This document shows, piece by piece, positions 24,923 through 33,026 of a DNA stretch of 64,000 bases (positions are counted from its first letter, which is position 1; every line of letters starts with the position of its first letter). The stretch is from JABDJX01 sp039942715 (lineage in GTDB: Bacteria > Pseudomonadota > Alphaproteobacteria > Rhodobacterales > Rhodobacteraceae). The notes under the pieces were generated by a model. The model did no database searches. It had not been told where the DNA came from and saw only the letters and a list, made by a program, of their open reading frames with translations. A program made the translations under genes and the position numbers. Location of the stretch: contig JBDVBY010000013.1 of NCBI GenBank assembly GCA_039942715.1, positions 57,345-121,344 on the forward strand, given 5' to 3'.

Positions 24923-25561
24923 ATGACGCACGCCTTTCAACCAAGCCAGTTTATCGTCTGCCCGCAATGTGATGCGCTTTACCGAGCGCGCGAGGTCCCC
25001 AAAGGCGATATCGCCTCTTGCTCGCGTTGCCACACCGTTTTGGCCGCCCCGCGGCGAAAGGCGGGAATGTTGATCATCTCGCTTGCGGTGGCCACCTTGA
25101 TCCTGATCATTGCCGCTGTCTTTTTCCCTTTCCTGACACTCCAAGTGCAGGGGTTTCGCAGCAGCGCTTCACTGTTGGACATCGCCCTTAGCTTTTCGGG
25201 CGGCCTTCTCTCACTGCTTGTGTTCCTGATGATGGCCTGTGTTCTGGCAATTCCTGCTCTTAGAGCTGGGCTTTTGATCTATGTAATCACACCATTGGTT
25301 TTTGATCGCCCGCCCGTGCGCTATTCTGCCGGCGCTTTTCGCTTTGCCGAAACGCTCAAACCATGGGCCATGGCAGAGGTCTTTGCGCTGGGCTGTGCTG
25401 TTGCGTTGGTCAAAATAACTGATCTTGCACAAGTCGCCTTTGGGCAAGCGTTCTGGATGTTTGCCGTTCTTGTGGCCCTTGTTGTCATTCAAGATAAATT
25501 CCTGTGTAGTTGGTCCGTATGGAACGCCCTGAAACCCCCAACGGAACAACAACCGCGCTAG
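24923..25561 (+). CDS. pqiA: PqiA-like membrane protein, first copy
   Basis: Inner-membrane protein of the paraquat-inducible protein A family, 212 residues. It has an N-terminal zinc-ribbon-like pattern CPQCDALYR...CSRCHTVL (residues 14-40), then four transmembrane helices with the family phrases FFPFLTLQVQGF and KPWAMAEVFALGCAVALVKITDLA. E. coli PqiA (about 417 residues) contains two such units in one chain; here the units are separate genes, this one and the next. ATG 24923 was chosen just before the Cys motif. Part of a lipid transport system across the envelope together with PqiB and PqiC. Confidence 0.9.
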   Translation: MTHAFQPSQFIVCPQCDALYRAREVPKGDIASCSRCHTVLAAPRRKAGMLIISLAVATLILIIAAVFFPFLTLQVQGFRSSASLLDIALSFSGGLLSLLVFLMMACVLAIPALRAGLLIYVITPLVFDRPPVRYSAGAFRFAETLKPWAMAEVFALGCAVALVKITDLAQVAFGQAFWMFAVLVALVVIQDKFLCSWSVWNALKPPTEQQPR

Positions 25562-26160
25562 AGGCCAACCTTGTTGGGTGTCGTCATTGCGCGCATGCTT
25601 GGCCGCTTGGAACACCCAGATGCGCGCGTTGCGGTGGCCGTCTTATTTCGCGCGATCCGCACAGTTTGCAGCGTGTCTGGGCATGGCTTGCAGCGGGTGT
25701 GATTTGCTATATCCCGGCCAATACAGAACCGATGCTGCTCACCAAAACGCTGTTGCAAAACGACGCGTCAACCATTGTAGGCGGCGCGATTGAGCTGTTC
25801 GCACATGGCTCTGTGATGATCGCGGTTGTCATTCTGATCGCAAGCGTTGGCATTCCGGTTGCCAAGTTTCTCAGCATTGCCTTTCTGGCCCTGTCAATCC
25901 GGCGGCGAGATACAATGTCGCCGACGTCAAAGCACCGACTGTATCATGTCGTCGAGTATATTGGCCGATGGTCGATGATTGATGTTTTTGTCGTTGCCAT
26001 TCTGTCATCGCTGGTTCAGTTCAGCGCAGTTGCCACGGTGACACCTGGCTCGGCAAGCCTTGCCTTTGCTCTCTCCGTTGTTTTCACCATGATTTCTGCT
26101 CAAAGCTTTGACTCCCGCCGCATCTGGGATGGCATTGATAATGCGAGGCCTGTCACGTGA
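25519..26160 (+). CDS. pqiA: PqiA-like membrane protein, second copy
   Basis: Second PqiA unit, about 213 residues from ATG 25519 (a TTG at 25510 is also open). It overlaps the first copy by 43 bases in another frame. Zinc-ribbon pattern CRHCAHAW...CARCGGRL, then four helices with ICYIPANTEPMLLTKTLL and the family phrase YHVVEYIGRWSMIDVFVVAILSSLVQF. Its stop overlaps the GTG start of pqiB (GTGA). The two units probably form a heterodimeric equivalent of the single-chain E. coli PqiA. Confidence 0.9.
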   Translation: MERPETPNGTTTALEANLVGCRHCAHAWPLGTPRCARCGGRLISRDPHSLQRVWAWLAAGVICYIPANTEPMLLTKTLLQNDASTIVGGAIELFAHGSVMIAVVILIASVGIPVAKFLSIAFLALSIRRRDTMSPTSKHRLYHVVEYIGRWSMIDVFVVAILSSLVQFSAVATVTPGSASLAFALSVVFTMISAQSFDSRRIWDGIDNARPVT

Positions 26161-28256
26161 GTCATCCTGTCCCAGACCTGCCAACGGGCTACAACCGGAC
26201 ACTTGGTGAACGGTTCTCTTTTGTCTGGCTTGTTCCGATTGCGGCTTTGCTGGTGAGCTTATGGGTCGCGTGGCAGTCTTACGCGGATCGCGGCCCTTTG
26301 ATTGATATTGAATTCAAGCAAGCCTCTGGCATCCGCTCCGGCGAAACCGAGGTGCGATATCGCGATGTGACAATAGGTATAGTGGAAGATGTGGGGTTCT
26401 CGCCAACACTAGACACTGTGCGCGTGAGTGTGCGCCTCGATAAAAGCGTGGCAGCGTTTGCCGACAATGAAGCAACGTTTTGGATCGTCCAACCGGAGGT
26501 AAGCGCGCAGGGCGTCAGCGGTCTGGACACAGTTCTGTCAGGCGTGTTCATCGAAGCCTACTGGGATGCTGAGCCGGGCGGATTGGTCACCTCGCACATC
26601 GCTGCTGAAAAGGCGCCTTTGTCTCGTACCGGGCAGGAAGGGCTTACCATTCGCCTGACCGCTGGGCCGGGGACACAGCTTGTTGGCGGCACTCCCATAT
26701 TACATTTGGGCATTGAAGTGGGTCGTTTAGGTGATCCGGTGTTGGATGAGAACGGGACCGTTGCAAGTGCCGAGGGAATTATCTTTGAACCCTATGATCG
26801 GTTGATTTCAACAAACACGCGGTTTTGGGATATCTCTGGATTCACTTTCTCGCTTGGTGCGGCGGGGGCAGAGATTGACTTTTCGTCTATCGCAACACTG
26901 ATCGCGGGCGGCGTTGCTTTTGATACAATCGTTTCTGGTGGCGACCCTGCATCTGACGACGCCGTCTTTACTCTACATGTCGATGAATCCGCCGCCCGCG
27001 CGAGCCTGTTCCAAGAAAGCGCTGGGCCTGTGGTCAATTTGACGGCTGTGTTTGATGAGAACTTTAGCGGGCTTAGTGCCGGGGCGCCTGTGTTTCTTGA
27101 TGGCGTGCGCATTGGTGAAGTCGCCAATCTAAACGGCATCGTTGACAAGGATCGTTTTGGCGACACCAAAGTGCGCCTCACCACATCCATGTCGTTGCGC
27201 ACCGCTAGCTTTGGATTGTCAGAAGTATCCGACGATGCGGCTTTGGCCTTTCTGACGGAGCGCGTCGCCAATGGATTGCGTGCACGCCTTGCAACGGCGA
27301 GTTTGCTGACGGGTGGACTGAAGGTTGAACTCGTTACGATCCCCAACGCGCCACCTGCTGTATTGGACATTACGGGAGATCCATTCCCATTGATGCCTGT
27401 TGCGAGCGCCGAGATTTCAGATGTGACTGCCACCGCAGAAGGTGTGATGGAGCGGATCAACAACCTTCCTATTGAAGAACTGTTGGAAGCTGCGACTGAA
27501 TTTCTGACGGCGGCAACGACGCTTGCCAGTAGCGAAGACATTCAGGCAATCCCAGCCGAGATCAAAGGGCTGGTCTCTGATGCACGCGGCGTTGTCGGCT
27601 CAGATGATATTCAGGCGCTGCCTGCAAAGGCATCCGAGCTTCTTACAGACTTACAGGCACTTTCGGGCGATATGCGCAAGATTGCGTCGGGGCTAGAGAC
27701 CGCAAAAGCTGTCGAGCGCGTTTTGGCCGCTGTGGATGCCGCGACAGAGGCGGCGGCTGGAGTCGGCAGTAGTGTTGAAGGTGTGCCTACGTTGGTCGAA
27801 ACGCTGACAGGCGTCGCGGAGAAAGCCGAAGCATTAGAATTGCAAGAACTGGTCAGTGAACTCTCCGCGACAGTTGGCACCGCCCGCGCCCTATTGGCGG
27901 ATGACGGCACCAAAGCGTTACCGACCCGGCTTGGTGATGCATTGGGTGAGCTAGAGGCCGCTTTGTCGGAATTACGCACCGGCGGCGCGGTCGCAAACCT
28001 AAATGCAACTATGGCCTCAGCGCGCGACGCAACAGCGGCGGTGAAAGACGCGCTTGGTAATTTGCCCGACCTGATCGCGCGTATGCAAGGCGTCGCGACA
28101 CAAGCATCGGAAACTCTGGCAGGCGTGAGTGAAGATTCAGAACTCAACCGAACAGCCCGCGCGGCTTTGCGCGAGGTCCAGGACGCCGCGCGCGCCCTTG
28201 AAAAGTTGGCACGTACGCTTGAACGAAACCCCAACTCAATTATTCTTGGACGGTAA
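26157..28256 (+). CDS. pqiB: PqiB-like MCE-domain protein with long helical C-terminus
   Basis: Periplasm-spanning lipid transport protein, 699 residues, starting with GTG at 26157. One N-terminal transmembrane helix (FVWLVPIAALLVSLWVAW, residues 18-37), then three MCE domains at about 42-140, 157-265 and 285-405 (phrases IDIEFKQASGIRSGETEVRYRDVTIG, LTAGPGTQLVGGTPILHLGIEVG and DENFSGLSAGAPVFLDGVRIG). The C-terminal 280 residues are helical and Ala/Glu-rich, expected to form the coiled-coil needle toward the outer membrane; this part is longer than in E. coli PqiB (546 residues in total). Confidence 0.92.
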   Translation: MSHPVPDLPTGYNRTLGERFSFVWLVPIAALLVSLWVAWQSYADRGPLIDIEFKQASGIRSGETEVRYRDVTIGIVEDVGFSPTLDTVRVSVRLDKSVAAFADNEATFWIVQPEVSAQGVSGLDTVLSGVFIEAYWDAEPGGLVTSHIAAEKAPLSRTGQEGLTIRLTAGPGTQLVGGTPILHLGIEVGRLGDPVLDENGTVASAEGIIFEPYDRLISTNTRFWDISGFTFSLGAAGAEIDFSSIATLIAGGVAFDTIVSGGDPASDDAVFTLHVDESAARASLFQESAGPVVNLTAVFDENFSGLSAGAPVFLDGVRIGEVANLNGIVDKDRFGDTKVRLTTSMSLRTASFGLSEVSDDAALAFLTERVANGLRARLATASLLTGGLKVELVTIPNAPPAVLDITGDPFPLMPVASAEISDVTATAEGVMERINNLPIEELLEAATEFLTAATTLASSEDIQAIPAEIKGLVSDARGVVGSDDIQALPAKASELLTDLQALSGDMRKIASGLETAKAVERVLAAVDAATEAAAGVGSSVEGVPTLVETLTGVAEKAEALELQELVSELSATVGTARALLADDGTKALPTRLGDALGELEAALSELRTGGAVANLNATMASARDATAAVKDALGNLPDLIARMQGVATQASETLAGVSEDSELNRTARAALREVQDAARALEKLARTLERNPNSIILGR

Positions 28257-28260
28257 TCCC

Positions 28261-28833
28261 ATGACACTCCGCCAATTCCTAGTTGCCACGATTTGCCTGA
28301 CGTTTATCGGCTGTAGTCAAACGCCCGATCCAATCCGGGTCGCCCCAGAGCCGCAAAGTCCGGGCGCGCGTATTTCTATTCCGCATCAAAGCGTCGCGCT
28401 GCGCGAAGTTTCCTTGCCAGCTTATGCCACCGACGAAAGCATTTCGATTGCAGATGGCACTGGTGCGATCCGCGAACTTCCGGGAAGCATTTGGGCGGAT
28501 GATCCGACACGTGCCGTTACATTGAGACTGACCAATGCACTTGCGGATCTGACCGGGCGCACAGTGGCCTCTGATCCTTGGCCGTTTGGTGGATCGCCGG
28601 ATGTAGTTGTGGACGTGCGCGTAGAAAGGCTCTTGGCCGAAGACGGAGGCCGTTATCTGGCGCAAGGGAGATTTTATGTAGCGCACGAAGATGAAGAACA
28701 AGCCGACCGTGCCGGATCGTTCAATCTGATCGAGCCTTATGATCCCGCGCTTGGATTTCCGGCAATCGCGCAGGCCCGCTCCCGGATCATCGCTACATTG
28801 GCGCGCGAGATCGCACAGCGAGGCCTGCGCTAA
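28261..28833 (+). CDS. pqiC: PqiC-like lipoprotein (ABC-type transport auxiliary)
   Basis: A 190-residue lipoprotein that completes the PqiABC system. The signal peptide ends in a lipobox at FIGCSQ (Cys18). The mature part has the PqiC/ApbE-auxiliary features SIPHQSVALREVSLPAYATDESI and a C-terminal AQARSRIIATLAREIAQRGLR. ATG 28261 is four bases after the pqiB stop; a longer frame from 28129 would overlap pqiB and lacks the signal peptide start. Outer-membrane attachment is likely because residue +2 is not Asp. Confidence 0.88.
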   Translation: MTLRQFLVATICLTFIGCSQTPDPIRVAPEPQSPGARISIPHQSVALREVSLPAYATDESISIADGTGAIRELPGSIWADDPTRAVTLRLTNALADLTGRTVASDPWPFGGSPDVVVDVRVERLLAEDGGRYLAQGRFYVAHEDEEQADRAGSFNLIEPYDPALGFPAIAQARSRIIATLAREIAQRGLR

Positions 28834-28841
28834 GCCGATTT

Positions 28842-29213
28842 TTATTCAGTCGGCCCGCCGGCATCTTTCCAAGCTGGAAATCCGCCAACATTTGACACGT
28901 TCTGAAATCCCATGTCCTTGAGCGTTTTGCCCGCAAGCGCTGCCTGACCGCCCGCGCCACAGACTAAAACGATGTCTGCATCCTTTTGCATCACAGCGTT
29001 ATGCATCGCGTGACTATCGTCGGCCATAAACTCCATCATGCCACGCGCAATGCGCGCTGCGCCTTCGATCGTGCCGCTTTCGGCGATTGACTCACTGTCG
29101 CGCACATCAACAAACACGCTGTTGCCTTCCGCATGTTTGGCCATTCCGTCTTCAACGCTGATTTTTGGAACAACAGCATTGGCTTCTTCAAGATAATCGG
29201 CAGCTTTTTTCAT
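28842..29213 (-). CDS. Rhodanese-like domain protein
   Basis: A single-domain sulfurtransferase-like protein of 123 residues. CH2-type start VFVDVRDSESIAESGTIEGAARIARG and active-site loop VCGAGGQAALAGKTLKDMGF with the catalytic Cys near residue 84. The C-terminal FQNVSNVGGFPAWKDAGGP is typical. Cytoplasmic, no signal peptide. It converges with pqiC with eight bases between the stops. The sulfur acceptor is unknown. Confidence 0.92.
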   Translation of the reverse strand: MKKAADYLEEANAVVPKISVEDGMAKHAEGNSVFVDVRDSESIAESGTIEGAARIARGMMEFMADDSHAMHNAVMQKDADIVLVCGAGGQAALAGKTLKDMGFQNVSNVGGFPAWKDAGGPTE

Positions 29214-29617
29214 TTCTTCGGTCCTTCATATGGGTGTCGTCACTTCTTAGCATGTGTCTCCGACTCGTATCGGAAAAAATCGCCAAAATCCTGTAACAAT
29301 CGATCACGCACAATGACGCGTGACCTCACGGCAAGCGAGCCGCTGTGAGAAGCGCGTGATCAGCGCGTTACCAGCTGCATACCGTTGGATACTTTGTTTC
29401 AAGCCCTGACATCGCGGTGACGGAAGCGTGTGCCTTATTAACTTAAGGCTAACGACGTATCTTCCCTGTTTTTGACGATGTTACAGCCGCTCTCAATCCT
29501 CTGTCGTGCACGTGATCAAGGCGAAGTTTAGCTCTGTGTCAGGCCCAAACGGAGCCAAATGCGGGGAAGGAGAAAGACCTGCATCACACACACGAAGCAT
29601 TCTATAGGAGATATGAT
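29214..29617. other. Non-coding stretch upstream of the EF-hand gene
   Basis: About 400 bases without a supported gene. The end carries AGGAG at 29606-29610, seven bases before the EF-hand gene start. A TTGACG lies at 29472-29477, but no good -10 box follows at 16-18 bases. It should hold the promoters of both flanking divergent genes. Confidence 0.5.
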
Positions 29618-30256
29618 ATGCGCAAGATTTTGACAGTAACTGCAGTTCTTTTGGCAACCGCAACAGCAGCATCCGCAATGAAAGCAACAGACCTCGACAT
29701 CGACGGCGACGGCTTTGCATCCATCAACGAAGTCCGTCAGATATTCCCTGGATTTTCGTCCAACGACTTCCGCGGCATTGACGTGAACCGTGATCGCCGT
29801 CTTAGCAACTCTGAGCTGAACGCAGCTGGAACAAGCGCTGTGATTGGTCGCTACGAAAGCACAATGTCTATCGTACACGGCCTGAGCGACATCGACACAA
29901 ACGGCGATCGTTTTGCCAGCCGCGCCGAACTGAACGCAGTCTACAAAGGTCTGAACGACGACGAATTTCGCGAAATCGACGTAAACCGCGATAACCGCGT
30001 GAACTCAACTGAACTTTATCGCCCAATGGCACAGGCACTTGTGACCCGCTACGAAATGGGTGGCCGCGACGTTGTGACGATCATGGCTGTTGATACAGAC
30101 GATGACGCATTCGCAAGCTTTGGCGAACTTCAGGCTGTTTACCCAAATCTGTCAGCAGCAGATTTTAACCTGATCGACAACAACGGTGACAACCGCGTTT
30201 CGGCCAACGAGTACTACGCCTCGGACAACCAGGCGATCTTCGACCAGAACAAGTAA
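29618..30256 (+). CDS. Secreted protein with six EF-hands in three 66-residue repeats
   Basis: A 212-residue protein with a signal peptide (residues 1-20, ending ASA). Six 12-residue EF loops start at residues 27, 55, 93, 121, 159 and 187: DIDGDGFASINE, DVNRDRRLSNSE, DTNGDRFASRAE, DVNRDNRVNSTE, DTDDDAFASFGE and DNNGDNRVSANE. Each starts with Asp and ends with Glu as needed for calcium. The odd and even loops each recur exactly 66 residues apart, so the gene is a tandem triplication of a paired EF-hand unit. Gly at loop position 6 is kept only in the first loop. Own strong ribosome-binding site and terminator. Role unknown; calcium binding or buffering in the periplasm is the inference. Confidence 0.9.
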   Translation: MRKILTVTAVLLATATAASAMKATDLDIDGDGFASINEVRQIFPGFSSNDFRGIDVNRDRRLSNSELNAAGTSAVIGRYESTMSIVHGLSDIDTNGDRFASRAELNAVYKGLNDDEFREIDVNRDNRVNSTELYRPMAQALVTRYEMGGRDVVTIMAVDTDDDAFASFGELQAVYPNLSAADFNLIDNNGDNRVSANEYYASDNQAIFDQNK

Positions 30257-30276
30257 ATCTTCTAAGATTTAAAGAG

Positions 30277-30304
30277 AGGCCCGGTCACAAGCCGGGCCTT
30301 TTTT
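30277..30304 (+). terminator. Rho-independent terminator of the EF-hand gene
   Basis: Stem AGGCCCGG/CCGGGCCT (30277-30284 with 30292-30299), loop TCACAAG, then TTTTTT. Confidence 0.93.
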
Positions 30305-30313
30305 GGGCGTCCG

Positions 30314-30679
30314 TCAACGGTTCACAAAAGCACGGCTAGACACAGACACTGAATTCTTTGCAGGGTCCTTCGCGTTGGCAAAGCTATAGCCATCAGCGTT
30401 GTGGATTGCCCCAAAAACCAACCCGCGTTTCTTTGCGTCACGGCAAAACTCTTCAACGTCCTCAACATCAAACACCAGCTTTACAAGCGTTTGGCCTTCT
30501 TTGCGGCCGGTCGACATTGTGTGCAACAGGATGTTTGCGCCGTCGTTTGGTGCGATCAGTTCAACGATCCGATCGCCTTCAAGGCGCAGTTCCTTGAAAC
30601 CAAAGTGTTCGCAATAAAACGCGGCTACCGCCTCGACCCGTTTTGTGTAGATGATGAGACGTCCAAGCGGTGAAGCCAT
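30314..30679 (-). CDS. VOC/glyoxalase-fold protein
   Basis: A single-domain vicinal-oxygen-chelate protein of 121 residues. Evidence: GRLIIYTKRVEAVAAFYCEHFGFKEL at the N-terminus, IVELIAPNDGANILLH in the middle and LVKLVFDVEDVEEFCRDAKKRGLVFG before the C-terminal strand (GYSFANAKDPAKN). Metal ligands are not obvious, so it may bind rather than convert a small molecule. ATG 30679 was chosen; an upstream extension of 39 residues has no family counterpart. Convergent with the EF-hand gene across the terminator. Confidence 0.85.
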   Translation of the reverse strand: MASPLGRLIIYTKRVEAVAAFYCEHFGFKELRLEGDRIVELIAPNDGANILLHTMSTGRKEGQTLVKLVFDVEDVEEFCRDAKKRGLVFGAIHNADGYSFANAKDPAKNSVSVSSRAFVNR

Positions 30680-30885
30680 GCTAATTTCCCTTGTTTCAAT
30701 TATGCTATCGCAGGTCGCATAAACAGTCTTCCCCACAAGGTGGGTGCTGCCTTCACTTTTTCCTTCCCTTTCGGGCCGACTCTGCCTAAAAGCCACGATG
30801 TTGACGGGAAACCGTTAGCATTCGTCCGAGACGGTGGGTGACCTTTGGTCATAATTCCTGCCTGAGACGGGAAATCGGAATTTTA

Positions 30886-30996
30886 CTTCTCGCAAGAGAA
30901 GCACGATCCCAGTGACCCCGTAAGGACCCGATTGTCGGGCACCCTTTGCCCGGCAGACTTGAGCCGGAGGGAAACCTCCAAAATTGGAGTGAAACT
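30886..30996 (+). promoter_or_regulatory. Structured rplJ leader with alternative hairpins and SD masking
   Basis: Hairpin CTTCTC-GCAA-GAGAAG (30886-30901). Then two mutually exclusive hairpins: CCCGA/TCGGG (30927-30931 with 30935-30939) and CGGGCA/TGCCCG (30936-30941 with 30947-30952). Nearest the gene, CCTCC (30975-30979) can pair with GGAGG at 30966-30970 across a GAAA loop, while the overlapping CTCCA (30976-30980) can pair with TGGAG (30985-30989), which includes the rplJ Shine-Dalgarno. This fits an L10-leader-type autoregulatory element; binding by L10-L12 is inference. Between the VOC gene start and 30886 nothing else is clear, apart from a TTGACG at 30801-30806 with no good -10 box. 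Confidence 0.6.
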
Positions 30997-31512
30997 GTGG
31001 ATAGAGCCCAGAAAGAGAGAGAAGTCGAGCAACTCGGCCAAATCTTTGAAAGCTCTGGCGTTGTGGTCGTTGCCCATTACGCTGGTCTCACGGTTGCCGA
31101 GATGCAGGACCTTCGGGCGCAAATGCGCGAAGCCGAAGGATCCGTACGTGTCGCCAAGAACAAGCTCGCCAAGATCGCCCTTCAGGGTAAGTCCAACGAA
31201 TTCATCGCTGAACACCTGAATGGTATGACCGTTTTCGCCTTTTCCGAAGACCCAACGGCTGCGGCCCGGGTCATGGATAAGTACGCCAAGGACAACAACA
31301 AGCTTGTCATTCTTGGTGGTTCTATGGGTGAGACGGCTCTGGACGCTGCCGGAGTTAAGGCCGTCGCTGCATTGCCATCGCGCGAGGAGCTTATTGCTTC
31401 TATCGCTGGCTGCATCGGTGCCCCTGCTTCGAACATCGCCGGAGCGATTGGTGCGCCTGCTTCTAACGTCGCAAGCATTCTTTCGACAATCGAGGATCGC
31501 GCTGCTGCGTGA
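30997..31512 (+). CDS. rplJ: 50S ribosomal protein L10
   Basis: Stalk base protein that anchors L7/L12 and controls its own operon. The 171-residue product starts with GTG at 30997, preceded by GGAG at seven bases; this gives MDRAQKEREVEQLGQIFES, the usual alphaproteobacterial N-terminus. Other features are VVVAHYAGLTVAEMQDLRAQMR, VRVAKNKLAKIAL and the C-terminal helical tail ASNVASILSTIEDRAAA that binds L12 dimers. A 17-codon longer frame has no support. rplK and rplA are not upstream; a minus-strand VOC gene is. Confidence 0.97.
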   Translation: MDRAQKEREVEQLGQIFESSGVVVVAHYAGLTVAEMQDLRAQMREAEGSVRVAKNKLAKIALQGKSNEFIAEHLNGMTVFAFSEDPTAAARVMDKYAKDNNKLVILGGSMGETALDAAGVKAVAALPSREELIASIAGCIGAPASNIAGAIGAPASNVASILSTIEDRAAA

Positions 31513-31580
31513 TGCATTTGAGACTGGCGTGGAAGGTTGCTTCACACGTTGGAACACAAAATTAGAAATGGAACAGTATA

Positions 31581-31958
31581 ATGGCTGATCTGAAGAAACT
31601 TGCTGAAGAGATCGTGGGTCTGACCCTTCTCGAAGCACAAGAACTGAAAACCATCCTCAAAGACGAGTATGGCATCGAGCCCGCAGCTGGCGGCGCTGTA
31701 ATGATGGCTGGCGGCGGCGACGCTGGCGGCGAAGCTGCTGAGGAAAAGGACGAATTTGACGTCATCCTGAAATCAGCAGGCGCTTCTAAGATCAACGTGA
31801 TCAAAGAAGTCCGCGCAATCACTGGTCTTGGCCTCAAAGAAGCCAAAGACCTTGTGGAAGCCGGTGGCAAAGCCGTCAAAGAAGGCGCGCCAAAAGCAGA
31901 AGCAGAAGAGATCAAAGGCAAGCTGGAAGCAGCTGGCGCCGAGGTCGAACTCAAGTAA
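31581..31958 (+). CDS. rplL: 50S ribosomal protein L7/L12
   Basis: Stalk protein of 125 residues that recruits translation factors. N-terminal dimerisation part MADLKKLAEEIVGLTLLEAQELKTILKDEYG, flexible Ala/Gly hinge (about 35-55) and globular C-terminal domain EFDVILKSAGASKINVIKEVRAITGLGLKEAKDLVE. Follows rplJ by 68 bases in one operon and ends with a strong terminator, so rpoB is not cotranscribed with it by simple read-through. Confidence 0.98.
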   Translation: MADLKKLAEEIVGLTLLEAQELKTILKDEYGIEPAAGGAVMMAGGGDAGGEAAEEKDEFDVILKSAGASKINVIKEVRAITGLGLKEAKDLVEAGGKAVKEGAPKAEAEEIKGKLEAAGAEVELK

Positions 31959-31980
31959 TCTCGCTTACCTGAGATGTAAG

Positions 31981-32009
31981 AAGGCCGGGCAGTTTTGTCC
32001 GGCCTTTTT
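31981..32009 (+). terminator. Rho-independent terminator of rplJL
   Basis: Stem AAGGCCGG/CCGGCCTT (31981-31988 with 31999-32006), loop of 10 bases, then TTT. Confidence 0.9.
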
Positions 32010-32044
32010 CGTTGGAATTGCAAAAGCGGGATGCAGAGCAATAA

Positions 32045-32995
32045 TTATCGGGTTTGCGCTTTCCACGCGGCCAAGACTGTGTTGGCCATCGCGATGTCTT
32101 GAGCCGCAATCCCTGTCAGATCTGCAATCGTGATCTGGTTTTTGGCCGCGCGTCCGAACTCTGTTCCGTTCAACAACGCCCCAATATCTTGAAGATTATC
32201 TGCAGTAATCAGGCCTTGGGCGGCAGCGTGGGATACCTCGCCATGATCCAAGCATTGCGATGCCAAATCGACTGTTAGAATGTCGGCGCGCTCCACCAAA
32301 GCGACATCCAGTTCTTGTTTGCCCGGTGCATCTGCGCCGACCGCAGTGATGTGCGTTCCAGCTTGCACCCAGTCTGATTTCAAAATGGGCGATTTAGAGC
32401 CGGTTGCTGTGATGACGATGTCGGCCTGACGCGTTGCGCGCTCAAGGTCATCTGCGGCTCTTACATCGATTTGTGGTGCTAGATCGGTGATCACCTTATC
32501 GACCTTAGCACAATCACGACCCCAGACCTGGAAGGACAAGTTCGGCATTAGCGCTCTATGTGCTTCTATCTGGCGACGCGCTTGGGGTCCGGTTCCAACG
32601 ACCAAAGCTGCTTTACAGTCTGCGCGGGCTAACGCGCGACTTGCGATGGCCCCGCCAATTCCCGTTCGGATGTCTGTCAGTACCATTTCGTCGTGTAGCA
32701 TCGCTTGAACCAGTCCGGTTTCTGCAGACAAGACAAGTATAAGGCCATTCCCACTGGGCAGATCCTTTGCTTCGTTTTGTGGGAAGCCTGTGGCGACCTT
32801 AATGACAAAGTTTGGATCGCCATCCATGTGCCCGTACTTGATGTGGCAATCGGCGTCTGGCGCAAATGTGATATGCCCAACGGGAGGTATGGTGACATGG
32901 CCCAAGCTTGTTGCAACATAGGCTGCCTCAATGGCCTTGGCAGCTTCGGTAAAATCAATAAGTGCTTCGATTTCAGGGCGCGTTAGGCTAATCAT
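32045..32995 (-). CDS. Ornithine cyclodeaminase/mu-crystallin family protein
   Basis: NAD(P)-dependent enzyme of 316 residues. The family core is visible: substrate part FVIKVATGFPQNEAKDLPSGNGLILVLSAETG, TDIRTGIGGAIASRALARADCKAALVVGTGPQARRQIEAH with the Rossmann glycine motif, then ITAVGADAPGKQELD. Members act as ornithine cyclodeaminase, ketimine reductase or amino acid dehydrogenase; which reaction applies here cannot be told. Divergent from an aminotransferase gene, with only 31 bases between the starts, so the pair is likely co-regulated. Confidence 0.9.
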   Translation of the reverse strand: MISLTRPEIEALIDFTEAAKAIEAAYVATSLGHVTIPPVGHITFAPDADCHIKYGHMDGDPNFVIKVATGFPQNEAKDLPSGNGLILVLSAETGLVQAMLHDEMVLTDIRTGIGGAIASRALARADCKAALVVGTGPQARRQIEAHRALMPNLSFQVWGRDCAKVDKVITDLAPQIDVRAADDLERATRQADIVITATGSKSPILKSDWVQAGTHITAVGADAPGKQELDVALVERADILTVDLASQCLDHGEVSHAAAQGLITADNLQDIGALLNGTEFGRAAKNQITIADLTGIAAQDIAMANTVLAAWKAQTR

Positions 32996-33026
32996 CTACG
33001 AACTCCACAGTTAGTGACGTAACCCT

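Noticed and set aside
30801..30829. rplJ promoter based on TTGACG at 30801
   Set aside because: No acceptable -10 box at 15-18 bases, so it is not listed as a promoter.
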